Assembly (NCBI RefSeq): GCF_037646705.1
Contig: NZ_JBBHER010000006.1
Location: forward strand, 186,001-250,000
Reading direction: 5' to 3'
DNA from: Pikeienuella litoralis
GTDB lineage: Bacteria > Pseudomonadota > Alphaproteobacteria > Rhodobacterales > Rhodobacteraceae
Length of the DNA stretch: 64,000 bases
Below the pieces are notes generated by a model that was not told the DNA's origin, ran no database searches, and saw only the letters and a list, made by a program, of their open reading frames with translations. Made by a program: the position numbers and the translations under genes. Shown in pieces: positions 14,967 to 24,315 of the stretch; positions within the stretch are counted from its first letter, which is position 1, and each line of letters starts with the position of its first letter.

Positions 14967-15626
14967 ATGTCATCCCGCTCACTGGCCCTCATCATGCTCG
15001 GCGCGGTTATGACCGCCGCGCCAGTCGGTGCGCTGGAGCGCGCCGGCCAGGTCTCCACCGTGCAACAACAGGCGTTCCAGGCTTCCGGCCAGGTCGGCTT
15101 CACGGTCGAGAAGGGAGCCGATATTTTTCAGCAAGCCCGCGTCTACACCAAACAATACGGCTCGATAGAAATCAGGTTGGAGGATGGCACGAACCTGACC
15201 GTGGCGCCGAACGCCTCACTCGTCATCGACGAGTATGTTTTCGCGGGCGACGCGAAGCCCGGCGTGATTGCGCTCTCGCTGGCGCGCGGAGCGATCCGCA
15301 TGATCAGCGGTCGGATGCCGGAAGACGGCGTCTCCATCAAGACGTCGGTCGCGACCATCGGTGTCCGCGGAACCACTTTCTGGGTCAACGCGATCAGCGA
15401 CGAAGAAACCCAACTCTGGGTGACCGAGGGAGCCGTCACCGCCACGGCCACGCAATCGGGCGAGCGGTTCGAATTCGCGGCGCCAAGCCATGTTACATGC
15501 TCAGCCGTCTCCTGCGTTGCGGGTGGGACGCCGCCAGTCCCGGCGACCTTTCCGCTCGGAGATGCCGGTGGCGGTGGCGACGGGCCGGGAGACGACGGGG
15601 GCGGCGAAAGCGGAAATGATCGCTGA
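14967..15626 (+). CDS. FecR-domain exported protein
   Basis: A 219-residue protein with a Sec signal peptide (SSRSLALIMLGAVMTAAPVGALE). The FecR domain (about 45-160) shows the GSIEIRLEDGTNLTVAPNAS and IKTSVATIGVRGTTFWV signatures. A glycine/aspartate-rich tail follows two cysteines (CSAVSC). Unlike FecR signal transducers it has no inner-membrane helix and no sigma-factor or TonB-receptor neighbour. It belongs to the secreted FecR-domain proteins of unknown role. TAGATT at about 14934 could be a -10 element. The gene converges on recN with 7 bp between stops. Confidence 0.8.
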   Translation: MSSRSLALIMLGAVMTAAPVGALERAGQVSTVQQQAFQASGQVGFTVEKGADIFQQARVYTKQYGSIEIRLEDGTNLTVAPNASLVIDEYVFAGDAKPGVIALSLARGAIRMISGRMPEDGVSIKTSVATIGVRGTTFWVNAISDEETQLWVTEGAVTATATQSGERFEFAAPSHVTCSAVSCVAGGTPPVPATFPLGDAGGGGDGPGDDGGGESGNDR

Positions 15627-15633
15627 ACCCGCC

Positions 15634-17295
15634 TCAGCCGGCGGCGGCCTCCAGCAGCGCCGCCGCCGCGCCCCGCGCCGCGTCGGTCACCTCGTCGCCG
15701 GAGAGCATCCGGGCGATCTCGTCGCGCCGCTCCTCAGCTGAGAGTCTCCTGAGCGTCGTCCGGGTGACGCCGCCGGCGACCGCCTTCTCAATCCGGAATT
15801 GCGCGTCGCCAAAGGCCGCCACCTGGGGCGAATGCGTGACGACCAGAACCTGCGCGCCCTTCGCCAGCCGCGCCAGCCGCCGCCCCACCGCGTCGGCCGT
15901 GGCGCCGCCGACCCCGCGGTCGATCTCGTCGAAAATCATCACGCCCGAGGCGCCGCGCGCCGAAAGCGCGACCTTGAGGGCCAGAAGCAGGCGTGAAAGC
16001 TCGCCGCCCGAAGCCACCTCGCCGAGCGGGCCGGGCGGCGCGCCGGGATTGGCGGCGATGGAGAAGGCGACCTGATCGCCGCCATCGGGCCCGGGCGGCG
16101 TCTCGGTTATCGTGGTGGTGAAGACCGCGCGCTCCATCTTCAGCGCCGGCAGCTCCGCCGCCACCGCCCGGTCCAGGGCCGCCGCCGCCTCCCGCCGCTT
16201 CGCGCCGAGCGCCGCCGCCGCCTCGAGATGCGCGGCCTCCGCCGCCTGCGCCGCCCGGCGAAGCGCCGTCAGCTCGCCCTCCCCTTCCGCGATCTCCGAC
16301 AGTTTCTTCGTCATCTCCTCCGCGAGGGCGGCGAGGTCGTCCGGCGGGCGCTCATGTTTCCGCGCCAGCGCCCGGAGCGCGAAAAGCCGCTCCTCCACCC
16401 GCTCCAGCTCATGCGGATCGAACTCCATCTCCTCGACCGCCGCCTCGACGCCGGCCGCCGCCGTCGCCAGCGCCTCCAGCGCCCTGTCCAGCGCCTCGAT
16501 CGACGGGTCGAGCCGCCCTTCCGCCGCTCCGGCGGCGTCCGAGAGCCGACGGAGGGCGTCGAGGGCCGCGCCCTCCGCGCCCTCCGGGCCGAGAAGCGCG
16601 GCGGCGCGCGCCACCTCCTCGCCGATGCGCGACGCCGCCTGCATCGCGCGCCTCCGCGTATCGAGCGCGTCGTCCTCCCCGGCCTCGGGCGCGAACTGGA
16701 TCAATTCGGCGACGCTGTGCTCCAGATACTCGCGGTCCCGCGCCGCCGCCTCGACACGGGCGATCGCGGAAGCCAGCGCTTCGCGCGCTTCTCTCTTGCG
16801 CCTGAACGCCGCCCTGCACGCGGCCAGCTCCGCGTCCGCGCCGGCGAACGCGTCGAGAAGCCCGCGATGCCCACGCGCGTTCAGAAGGCCGCGATCGTCA
16901 TGCTGGCCATGCACCTCGACCAGCGCCTCCCCGATCCCGCGCAACGTCTCGGCGCTGATCCGCCGGTCGTTCAGATATGCGCGCGACGGCCCGTCCGCCG
17001 CGGCGACGCGGCGAAGGATCAGATGTTCGGCGTCCATGTCGAAACCGGCTTCATCCAGCAGCGCCCGGACGCCGCCGACCGCCTCCGGCGCCAGGGTCGC
17101 GGTCACCGAGCCCTCGCGCGCGCCGGCCCGGACCAGCCCACGGGCGTCCCTCCGGCCGAGCGCGAAGCCGAGCGCGTCGAGAAGGATGGATTTCCCGGCG
17201 CCCGTCTCCCCGGTCAAGACGTTCAGACCAGACGAAAAATCCAGATCGAGCCGTTCGATCAGAACGATGTTCCGGATCTCCAAACTCTCCAGCAT
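15634..17295 (-). CDS. recN: DNA repair protein RecN
   Basis: A 553-residue SMC-like ATPase for double-strand break repair. The N-terminal half starts MLESLEIRNIVLIERLDLDF, with Walker A GETGAGKS. Long coiled-coil arms (about 150-360) flank the middle. The C-terminal half carries the ABC signature (VASGGELSRLLLALK) and Walker B (VMIFDEIDRGVGG). The ATG at 17295 matches the usual start. It follows bamD by 35 bp, the normal alphaproteobacterial order, and may be the last gene of the dcw-linked transcript. Confidence 0.96.
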   Translation of the reverse strand: MLESLEIRNIVLIERLDLDFSSGLNVLTGETGAGKSILLDALGFALGRRDARGLVRAGAREGSVTATLAPEAVGGVRALLDEAGFDMDAEHLILRRVAAADGPSRAYLNDRRISAETLRGIGEALVEVHGQHDDRGLLNARGHRGLLDAFAGADAELAACRAAFRRKREAREALASAIARVEAAARDREYLEHSVAELIQFAPEAGEDDALDTRRRAMQAASRIGEEVARAAALLGPEGAEGAALDALRRLSDAAGAAEGRLDPSIEALDRALEALATAAAGVEAAVEEMEFDPHELERVEERLFALRALARKHERPPDDLAALAEEMTKKLSEIAEGEGELTALRRAAQAAEAAHLEAAAALGAKRREAAAALDRAVAAELPALKMERAVFTTTITETPPGPDGGDQVAFSIAANPGAPPGPLGEVASGGELSRLLLALKVALSARGASGVMIFDEIDRGVGGATADAVGRRLARLAKGAQVLVVTHSPQVAAFGDAQFRIEKAVAGGVTRTTLRRLSAEERRDEIARMLSGDEVTDAARGAAAALLEAAAG

Positions 17296-17330
17296 CGTCG
17301 TTTCGCCAGCCTTTCGTCGGATCCTTTCGA

Positions 17331-18191
17331 TCAGAATTGATCGCCGTAGAAGACCTTGCGGAAATTTCGGCTGAGCCAGCTTTCCTCGTCGATCTCCGGG
17401 CCGAGCCGCTGGCCCGTCAGCAGCGCGTAGCTGTCCACATACCATTCCGAGCCGGGGTAGTTGTAGCCCAGCACCGCGGCGGCGTTCTGCGCCTCGTTCA
17501 CGACGCCGAGCGCCAGATAGCTCTCGACCAGCCGGTGCAGCGCCTCCGGCGTCTGCGACGTGGTGTTGTATTGCTCGACCACCCGGCGAAACCGGTTTAT
17601 CGCGGCGATGTAGTGCCCCCGGCCCAGATAATATCGGCCGATCTGCATCTCCTTGCCGGCGAGGTTGTCCAGCGTCAGATCCCGTTTCAGGGCGGCGTCG
17701 CGCGCATATCTGCTGTCGGGATAGCGTTCGATCACTTCGCGCAGCGCCTGATTGGCGCGGATCGTGTCGCCCTGGTCGCGCTCGACATCCGAAATCTGGT
17801 CATAATAGCTGAGCGCGACGATGTATTGCGCATAGGCCGCGTCGGCGTCCGACGGGAAGAAGTCCAGATAGCGCTGCGCGGCCAGCCGCGCCTCGTCGTA
17901 TTTCCGCCCCCGGTAATAGGACTCGGCCGAGCGAATCATCGCCGTCTTGGCGAGATTCGAATAGGGGTAAAGCCGCTCGACCTCGTCATACCCCTCGGCG
18001 GCGGCGACAAAATCCCCATCGACCGCATTCGCGTCCGCCTCCGCGAAGATGTCCGCGGCCGGGCGCGCGTCATCCACCAGGCTCTTCTCGCTCGAGCACC
18101 CGCCAAGCGCCAGCGCGGCGACAACCGCCGCCGCAAGCACGAAAGACGGGCGTGCGGCGCGCTCTGCGCCGATCTCAGTGTCGCGATTCAT
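17331..18191 (-). CDS. bamD: Outer membrane assembly lipoprotein BamD
   Basis: A 286-residue lipoprotein (signal with lipobox LGGC, Cys32) with TPR-like repeats forming the scaffold that links BamA and BamC/E partners of the outer-membrane beta-barrel assembly machine. Signature stretches are AEGYDEVERLYPYSNLAKTAMI and YYRGRKYDEARLAAQRYLDFFPSD. It lies between ftsZ and recN; the usual lpxC neighbour is missing. Essential in most Gram-negatives. Confidence 0.95.
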   Translation of the reverse strand: MNRDTEIGAERAARPSFVLAAAVVAALALGGCSSEKSLVDDARPAADIFAEADANAVDGDFVAAAEGYDEVERLYPYSNLAKTAMIRSAESYYRGRKYDEARLAAQRYLDFFPSDADAAYAQYIVALSYYDQISDVERDQGDTIRANQALREVIERYPDSRYARDAALKRDLTLDNLAGKEMQIGRYYLGRGHYIAAINRFRRVVEQYNTTSQTPEALHRLVESYLALGVVNEAQNAAAVLGYNYPGSEWYVDSYALLTGQRLGPEIDEESWLSRNFRKVFYGDQF

Positions 18192-18341
18192 TCCGGCATC
18201 CCTCGCCTGCTTGTCCGCTCCGCCAGTTCAGGCGACAGACGGCTTGATAGCATGGATCGCAGACGCGCGTCATGCGCCGGCTGTCGCGCCCCGCCGATAC
18301 CGCCGCGCGCCGACGGAGACAACCCGCCGCATCCATTCCGA

Positions 18342-18378
18342 TAAAAACGGGCGCTCCGGAATGGACCGGAAGCGCCCG
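18342..18378 (-). terminator. Rho-independent terminator after ftsZ
   Basis: Perfect 8-bp arms CGGGCGCT / AGCGCCCG (18348-18355 and 18371-18378) with an inner CCGG/CCGG pair. On the minus strand they are followed by a T5 run (GTTTTTATC). It sits 28 bp past the ftsZ stop and separates the division genes from bamD-recN. Confidence 0.85.
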
Positions 18379-18405
18379 CTGGTCGCGACAGGGAGAGGTC
18401 GCGGA

Positions 18406-20034
18406 TCAGTTCGCCTGGCGGCGCAGGAAGGCCGGGATCTCCATGCGAAGATCCTCGTCATCCTCCGCCGGCTCTTCATGCCGCTCATCGATCACCGGGC
18501 GCGTATAGCCCCTCGGGGCCGGCTCGCGCCGCGCAGCGGCGGCGGGAGCTTGCGCCGGGAGCGGGGCGATCCGCCCCGCGGTTCCGGCATCGCCGCGGCC
18601 TTTCGCGCCGCCGCCGCCGGTCATCCGGTGAATCAGGCTGTTGAGGCCGAAGCGGCTCTTGTCGGCTTCCGCTCCTTCCGCGGCCTCCCGCATCCCCGCG
18701 ACGGTGAAGGGCGTGGGGTCGCCCGCGTGCGCGGCGCGGCGTTGCGGCTCCCGGCGCGGCGCGGGCTCGTCCTCGACGTCGGCGCGCGGATCGCCCGGCT
18801 CGACCGGCGCAGGCGCGATGAAGTTGCCGCTTCCGCCCTGCTCTTCCTCGGCGAAGAGATTCGGCTCCGGCTCGCGCGAGCGCGTGTCGGGCGCCGCCGC
18901 CGCGCGCATGGCCGGCTGCGGTTGCGGCTGCGGTTCGGGACGCCGCGCGGCCATCGCCGGCGCCGCCGACGCGCGGCGGGGCGCCGGGGCCTCGGCCGTC
19001 GTCGGCACGATCCGGCTGGTGGTCGCGGGCCGGCGCTCGGACGTCTGCGGCTGGGTCTCGCCCATCGCTTCCACGTCGATGCCGGTGGCGACGACGGAGA
19101 CGCGCATCCGCCCCTCCATCTCCGGATCGAGCGTGGAGCCGACGATGATGTTCGCCTCCGGATCGACTTCGGTCCGGATCCGGTTCGCCGCCTCATCGAG
19201 TTCGAACAGGGTCAGATCGTACCCGCCGGTGATGTTGATCAGGACGCCCTTGGCGCCCTTCAGGCTGACTTCATCGAGAAGCGGGTTGGCGATCGCCTTT
19301 TCGGCGGCGTCGATGGCCCGGGTCTCGCCTTCGGCCTCGCCGGTGCCCATCATCGCCTTGCCCATCTCGTCCATCACCGACCGCACATCGGCGAAGTCGA
19401 GGTTGATGAGCCCCGGACGCACCATCAGGTCGGTCACGCCCTTGACGCCCTGATAGAGAACGTCGTCCGCCATCATGAAGGCTTCGCCGAAGGTCGTGCG
19501 CTCGTTCGCGATGCGGAAGAGATTCTGGTTCGGGATGATGATCAGCGTATCGACCACCTGCTGAAGGGCGTCGATGCCGCCTTCAGCCTGCTTCATCCGC
19601 TTCGCGCCCTCGAACTGGAAGGGCTTGGTCACCACGCCGACGGTCAGGATGCCCATCTCGCGCGCCGCGCGGGCGATGACCGGCGCCGCGCCGGTGCCGG
19701 TTCCGCCGCCCATGCCGGCGGTGATGAAACACATGTGGCTGCCCTGAAGATGCTGCGCGATCTCGTCGAGGCTTTCCTCCGCCGCGGAGGCGCCGATCTC
19801 GGGGCGCGCGCCGGCCCCGAGGCCTTGCGTCACGCCGACGCCGAGCTGCAGCCGGCGGCTCGATCTCGTCTGCTGGAGCGCCTGCGCGTCGGTGTTCGCG
19901 ACGACGAACTCCGCACCCTCGAGATTCTTCTCGATCATGTTGTTGACGGCGTTGCCGCCGGCGCCGCCTACGCCAAACACGGTGATGCGAGGCCGGAGCT
20001 CGTCCGCTTCCGGCGACTTCAGGTTAAGTGCCAT
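18406..20034 (-). CDS. ftsZ: Cell division GTPase FtsZ
   Basis: A 542-residue tubulin homologue that forms the Z ring. GTP-binding motifs include VFGVGGAGGNAVNNM (about 19-33) and GGGTGTG (109-115), and the T7 region reads INLDFADVRSVM. After about residue 320 comes a very long linker rich in Pro, Ala, Glu and Arg (about 190 residues), typical of Rhodobacterales. The C-terminal peptide for FtsA/ZipA-type partners is recognisable (DEDLRMEIPAFLRRQAN). A 116-bp leader with a dyad separates it from ftsA and a terminator follows, so it may be partly transcribed on its own. Confidence 0.97.
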   Translation of the reverse strand: MALNLKSPEADELRPRITVFGVGGAGGNAVNNMIEKNLEGAEFVVANTDAQALQQTRSSRRLQLGVGVTQGLGAGARPEIGASAAEESLDEIAQHLQGSHMCFITAGMGGGTGTGAAPVIARAAREMGILTVGVVTKPFQFEGAKRMKQAEGGIDALQQVVDTLIIIPNQNLFRIANERTTFGEAFMMADDVLYQGVKGVTDLMVRPGLINLDFADVRSVMDEMGKAMMGTGEAEGETRAIDAAEKAIANPLLDEVSLKGAKGVLINITGGYDLTLFELDEAANRIRTEVDPEANIIVGSTLDPEMEGRMRVSVVATGIDVEAMGETQPQTSERRPATTSRIVPTTAEAPAPRRASAAPAMAARRPEPQPQPQPAMRAAAAPDTRSREPEPNLFAEEEQGGSGNFIAPAPVEPGDPRADVEDEPAPRREPQRRAAHAGDPTPFTVAGMREAAEGAEADKSRFGLNSLIHRMTGGGGAKGRGDAGTAGRIAPLPAQAPAAAARREPAPRGYTRPVIDERHEEPAEDDEDLRMEIPAFLRRQAN

Positions 20035-20083
20035 GGGTTCCGCCTGTATCTTGTCACTGCTGCCACGCCTTCGTTTGTTTCGT

Positions 20084-20103
20084 TTTGAGGCGTTATCCTC
20101 AAA
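20084..20103 (-). promoter_or_regulatory. Dyad in the ftsZ leader
   Basis: TTTGAGG-CGTTAT-CCTCAAA is a perfect 7-bp inverted repeat with a 6-nt loop, 50 bp upstream of the ftsZ start in the 116-bp ftsA-ftsZ gap. It could be an operator or an mRNA hairpin; there is no T-run, so termination is unlikely. Confidence 0.5.
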
Positions 20104-20150
20104 CCCTATCCCATGAAGAGAATCATGTCGATGTAAAATCCCTTAAAACC

Positions 20151-21485
20151 CTACCAATTGTCGCGGAACCAGCGGACCGCGCCGGCGAGGCGGCGCCGAT
20201 TGGGAAATGTCGCCGCCGGCTCGAAATCCCAGACCTCGTCCCGCGGCAGCGCCGCATGCAGCGCAAGGCCGACGACGGCCGCGCAATCGGGCCCGCTGGC
20301 CGCTTGCGGCAGGCCCGCGATCCGCATCGGCCGGCCGATCCTGACCTGCCGGCCGAGGATCCGCTGCGCGGTCTCCTCCACGCCGGTGAGCTGCGCGCCG
20401 CCGCCGGTCAGAACGATTCTCCGCCCCGGAAGGTGCTGGAACCCGGCCTCGTCCAATCGGCGGCGCGCGGTCTCCAGAATCTCCTCCAGCCGCGGCCGGA
20501 TCACCCCGATCAGCGCCGAACGCGGGATCCGCCGCCGCTCCGCGGGATGATGCTCTCCGAGATACGGCGCCTCGATCAGCTCCCGGTCGTCCAGCCCGGT
20601 GGCGATTGCGCCGCCGTGCCGGACCTTGATCTTCTCCGCTTCCTCAGCCGGGATCGACAGGCCGACGGAGATGTCCTGCGTGAGATGATCGCCGCCGATG
20701 CGGGCGCTGTCGGCGTGGATGAGGTGGCCGCGCAGGAAGACCGCGATATCCGTCGACCCCGCGCCGATATCGATGCAGGCCGCGCCCAGCTTCTGCTCAT
20801 CCTCGACCAGGCTCGCGAGCCCGGCCGCATAGGAGCCGACGACGACGCCGGCGAGCTCCAGATCGCACCGCCGCACCGACGCCGCGAGATTGCGGAGCGG
20901 CATCCGGTCGACGGAGACGGCGTGAATGTCCACCGCGAGCATCCGCGCGGTCATGCCGCGCGGATCCGCGGTCGCGGTGCGCCCGTCCAGCGTGAAGTTG
21001 ACCGGCATCGCGTGAATCATCTCGCGGCCCTCGCGCCGGTCGGGCCAGTCGGCGGCGGCCAGCGCGCGCGAGATGTCGCGGCCCGTCGCCTCGTCCGCCT
21101 CCATCTCCACTTCGCCGAAGCTGGAGGCGCTGCGCGGCCGGGCGCCGGAGACGGTCGCGATCACCTGATCGACGCGGGCGCCGGCGGCCTTCTCCGCCCG
21201 CTCCAGCGCGGTGCGGATGGCGCGCTCGGCCTCCTCCATCTCGACGATCTCGCCGAGGCGCACGCCGCGCGACTGCGTGACCCCGGCGCCGATGACGCGA
21301 AGCGCGTTATGCGCTTCATGGGCCGAGCCCGAGGCCTGCGCCCGCTCCAGCGCCGCCGCATCGACCTTGAGGATCAGGCACACGGTCTTGGACGAGCCCA
21401 CGTCGATCACCGCGATCAGGCCGCGGCGGAGGGCCGCGCGGAGGCGTTCGCGCATGGCGCGCATGTCGGCGAGATAGGGGTTCAT
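20151..21485 (-). CDS. ftsA: Cell division actin-like protein FtsA
   Basis: A 444-residue actin-fold ATPase that tethers FtsZ to the membrane. Phosphate-1 VIDVGSSKT (about 26-34), phosphate-2 region CIDIGAGSTDIAVF and adenosine motif VLTGGGAQLTG are present. The C-terminal amphipathic membrane helix is AVRWFRDNW. The start overlaps the ftsQ stop by 4 nt. Confidence 0.96.
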   Translation of the reverse strand: MNPYLADMRAMRERLRAALRRGLIAVIDVGSSKTVCLILKVDAAALERAQASGSAHEAHNALRVIGAGVTQSRGVRLGEIVEMEEAERAIRTALERAEKAAGARVDQVIATVSGARPRSASSFGEVEMEADEATGRDISRALAAADWPDRREGREMIHAMPVNFTLDGRTATADPRGMTARMLAVDIHAVSVDRMPLRNLAASVRRCDLELAGVVVGSYAAGLASLVEDEQKLGAACIDIGAGSTDIAVFLRGHLIHADSARIGGDHLTQDISVGLSIPAEEAEKIKVRHGGAIATGLDDRELIEAPYLGEHHPAERRRIPRSALIGVIRPRLEEILETARRRLDEAGFQHLPGRRIVLTGGGAQLTGVEETAQRILGRQVRIGRPMRIAGLPQAASGPDCAAVVGLALHAALPRDEVWDFEPAATFPNRRRLAGAVRWFRDNW

Positions 21486-22375
21486 GCGTCTTTTCCAGCT
21501 TTTCTCGGCTCACGGGAGTTGCGGGCGGCTTCGAGGGCCTCGACGCCGCCCGCGGTCAGACGGAGAGTCGGGCGGCGCTCGAGGCGAAGATCGACATGGC
21601 TCACTTCGCGGGAGAGCACGCGCTCGCCCGCCTCCAGCGCCGCGACATAGCTCATCGCGTCGGCGGCGCCGGCGGCGGGCAGCATGATCCGCGGCCCGTC
21701 CTCGATCACCACATCCCAGCGCCGTTCGCCGACGCGCACGAGGCCGCGAATGCGCGCGGCCAATCCGCCTGCGGCGTCGAGCACCGCCTGCGCGTCCGCG
21801 GCGGCGCGGTCGGCGCCCGCGCCGGCGATCAGCGGCAGATCCGGCCGCTCCGCGCGCGCCGCGAGGGATGCGATGCGCCCGCCATTCCGGTCAAGAAGCG
21901 TGAGGTCCGGGCCCATCCGCCAGACGAGCGCCGGCGTCCGCTCCTTCACCGTCACGATCAACGTCTCCGGCGCGACCAGACGCGCGCCCGCGCTCTCGAC
22001 CCAGCCGAGCGCGCCAACCGCCGCGCGGATCGAAGCCGCGTCCGCCGCCAGCGACGACGCGCCGATCCAGGGTTGCAGCGACGCGCGCACCGTCGCCGCG
22101 ACGGCGGGGCTCGCGCCCCTCACCTCGATCCGGCGTATCGCGAATTCCGGCCGCGCGACGATCTCGCCGCGCACCGTCTCGAACCGGTCCATCGCCGCCT
22201 GTCTGATATCCGGCTGCGCCAGAGCGCCGCCGAGCGCGATGAGCGCGGCGGCGACGGGGACCTGCACCATGATCACGCGGCGAAACGCCGGGCTTCTCCA
22301 GCGCCGTTTCAGCCTGAACGCGATGCGGGACGGCGCCGGATCGCGCTGGAGGAATTTTCGTCTCAGCGCGCGCAT
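21482..22375 (-). CDS. ftsQ: Cell division protein FtsQ
   Basis: A 297-residue bitopic divisome protein. It has a basic cytoplasmic N-terminus, one transmembrane helix (about 35-58, MVQVPVAAALIALGGALAQP), a POTRA domain starting EFAIRRIEVRGAS, and the FtsQ/DivIB domain (LGWVESAGARLVAPETLIVTVKERTPALVW). It recruits FtsL and other late division proteins. The ATG at 22375 overlaps the ddl stop by 13 nt. Confidence 0.94.
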   Translation of the reverse strand: MRALRRKFLQRDPAPSRIAFRLKRRWRSPAFRRVIMVQVPVAAALIALGGALAQPDIRQAAMDRFETVRGEIVARPEFAIRRIEVRGASPAVAATVRASLQPWIGASSLAADAASIRAAVGALGWVESAGARLVAPETLIVTVKERTPALVWRMGPDLTLLDRNGGRIASLAARAERPDLPLIAGAGADRAAADAQAVLDAAGGLAARIRGLVRVGERRWDVVIEDGPRIMLPAAGAADAMSYVAALEAGERVLSREVSHVDLRLERRPTLRLTAGGVEALEAARNSREPRKAGKDA

Positions 22376-23277
22376 GACGCATCCTCGACGATCCAGCGGC
22401 AGAGGTCCGGAAAGCTCATCCCGCAATGCGCCGCCTGCTCCGGCGCCAGCGATGTCGGCGTCATGCCGGGCTGAGTGTTCGTCTCCAGCACGATCAGCCC
22501 CTCGACCCCTTTCGCCTCGTCCCAGCGAAGATCGGTTCGCGTCACGCCGCGGCAGCCGAGCGCCTGATGGCAGCGAAGAGCGTGTTTCATGCAGGCGTCG
22601 AACACATCCGCCGGAATATCGGCCGGGACCACGTGCCGCGAGCCGCCGTCCTGGTATTTCGCCGCGTAATCGTACCAGCCGGTCGTGGAGAGGATGTCCG
22701 TCACGGTGAGCGGCCGGTCGCCGAGCACCACGACGGTCAACTCGCGCCCCGGCGCGTAAGCCTCGACCAGAAGCTCCGGCGGCGCCCCCGCCTCCAGCCG
22801 CGCCGGGCCGTTGGCCCTCTCGCGGACGATGTAAACGCCGACCGAAGAGCCTTCGTTATAGGGTTTCACCACATAGGGCGGCGCGATCGGATGCCCGGCC
22901 GCGATCTCCTCACGGCTGGCGAGCCGGCCCTCCGCGACCGGAACTCCGGCCGCGGCGAAGACGTCCTTCGCGCGGATCTTGTCCATCGCCAGCGCGGAGG
23001 CGAGCACGCCGGAATGCGTATAGGGAACGCCGAGCACCTCCAGGAGGCCCTGAACGCAGCCATCCTCGCCGCCCCGGCCATGGAGCGCGTTGAACACCAC
23101 ATCGGGTTCAGCCGCGGCGATGTCCGCCGCGAGCCCGCGTCCTGCGTCAATCTCGACCACGTCGTAGCCCGCGCTTCGCAACGCCGCCGCGCACTCCCGG
23201 CCCGACGCGAGAGAAACCTCGCGTTCGGCCGACCAGCCGCCTTTCAGCACCGCTACGCGGGGTGTCCTGCTCGACAT
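22363..23277 (-). CDS. ddl: D-alanine--D-alanine ligase
   Basis: A 304-residue ATP-grasp enzyme joining two D-Ala for the lipid II stem peptide. Motifs: VLKGGWSAEREVSLASG (N-terminal signature), NALHGRGGEDG, YNEGSSVGVY (ATP lid) and ETNTQPGMTPTS (metal and substrate site). The ATG at 23277 follows GAAAGAGG. It sits between murB and ftsQ as in many alphaproteobacteria. Confidence 0.96.
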   Translation of the reverse strand: MSSRTPRVAVLKGGWSAEREVSLASGRECAAALRSAGYDVVEIDAGRGLAADIAAAEPDVVFNALHGRGGEDGCVQGLLEVLGVPYTHSGVLASALAMDKIRAKDVFAAAGVPVAEGRLASREEIAAGHPIAPPYVVKPYNEGSSVGVYIVRERANGPARLEAGAPPELLVEAYAPGRELTVVVLGDRPLTVTDILSTTGWYDYAAKYQDGGSRHVVPADIPADVFDACMKHALRCHQALGCRGVTRTDLRWDEAKGVEGLIVLETNTQPGMTPTSLAPEQAAHCGMSFPDLCRWIVEDASCAR

Positions 23278-23357
23278 CCGCGCCTCTTTCCACCCGTTTC
23301 CCGGGCTTTCCCCGTATTTCACGGGGTTTTCTCACTAACCGGCCTTCGCCGGCGTCG

Positions 23358-24308
23358 TCAGGTGCCCGGATGTTCCCCGATCCGCCTGATTTCCCACTCT
23401 AGCGCGATCCCGGACGATTTGAGAACCCTTTCCCGCACCATCTCCCCAAGATTTTCGAGATCGGCCGCCGTCGCGCCGCCGGCGTTGGTCAGAAAGTTCG
23501 GATGCTTCACGTTCATCACCGCCCCGCCGAGGCGCAATCCGCGGCACCCCGCCTCGTCGATCAGCCGCCAGGCCATCCGTTCCTGTCCGTGATCTCCCCG
23601 CCCGGTGGAGGAGAATCCGGCCGGATTCCGGAAGGTGGAGCCCGCCGTGCGGTCCGCCGTGGGCTGGCTCTCCGCCCGGCGCTTCAGCGCGTCCGCCATC
23701 CGCGCCTCGATCGCGTCGGGCGCTTCGGGCCGCCCCTTCAGGATCACGGAGACGATCACCGCGCCCGCAGGCGGCGCCGAGGCGCGATACCCGAAATTCA
23801 TCTCCGCCGGGGTCAGCGTGATGATCCGGCCGTCGCGCGTCACCGCCTCCGCGGATTCGAAGACATCGGCCATATAGGCGCCATAGCACCCCGCGTTCAT
23901 CGCCGCCGCGCCGCCGATGGTCCCGGGGATGGTGCGCAGAAACTCCAGCCCGCCGACGCCAAGCCGGGCGGCGGTCTTCGCCGCCTGCGCGTCGAGCATG
24001 CCCGCGCCCACACGCAGGCGCGCGCCCTCAAGCTGCTCGACGGCGCCGAAGCCCGGCCCGACGATCCGGATCACCGCCCCCCGGACCCCGCCGTCCCGGA
24101 CGATCAGATTGGAGCCGACGCCAAGGATCGTCACCGGAACCGCAGCGTCGAGCGCGCCCAAAAATGCGCGCAGCTCGCCCGTGTCCTTCGGTGTGAACAG
24201 CGTCTCCGCCGGGCCGCCGACCCGAAGCCAGGTGAAGGGCGCGAGCGGCCGGCGCGCATGGATCCGGCCCGAAAACCTCTCCGCCAGCGCCGGGTCGAGA
24301 GCCGTCAT
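23358..24308 (-). CDS. murB: UDP-N-acetylenolpyruvoylglucosamine reductase MurB
   Basis: A 316-residue FAD enzyme that reduces UDP-GlcNAc-enolpyruvate to UDP-MurNAc. FAD-binding signatures are FTWLRVGGPAE and ILGVGSNLIVRDGG. EFLRTIPGTIGGAAAMNAGCYG and the active-site serine region AGSTFRNPAG mark a type II MurB. The ATG at 24308 lies 7 bp after the murC stop; 80 bp separate its end from ddl. Confidence 0.96.
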   Translation of the reverse strand: MTALDPALAERFSGRIHARRPLAPFTWLRVGGPAETLFTPKDTGELRAFLGALDAAVPVTILGVGSNLIVRDGGVRGAVIRIVGPGFGAVEQLEGARLRVGAGMLDAQAAKTAARLGVGGLEFLRTIPGTIGGAAAMNAGCYGAYMADVFESAEAVTRDGRIITLTPAEMNFGYRASAPPAGAVIVSVILKGRPEAPDAIEARMADALKRRAESQPTADRTAGSTFRNPAGFSSTGRGDHGQERMAWRLIDEAGCRGLRLGGAVMNVKHPNFLTNAGGATAADLENLGEMVRERVLKSSGIALEWEIRRIGEHPGT

Positions 24309-24315
24309 CGCCGCG

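Noticed and set aside
18049..20088. A 679-codon plus-strand ORF across ftsZ
   Set aside because: It is the antisense shadow of ftsZ, rich in Arg/His/Asp with no domain; similar long shadows occur opposite most dcw genes.
20100..20150. CtrA-like TTAA-N7-TTAA site upstream of ftsZ
   Set aside because: Only one half-site fits; the second is TACA, so the match is no better than chance in an AT-rich leader.
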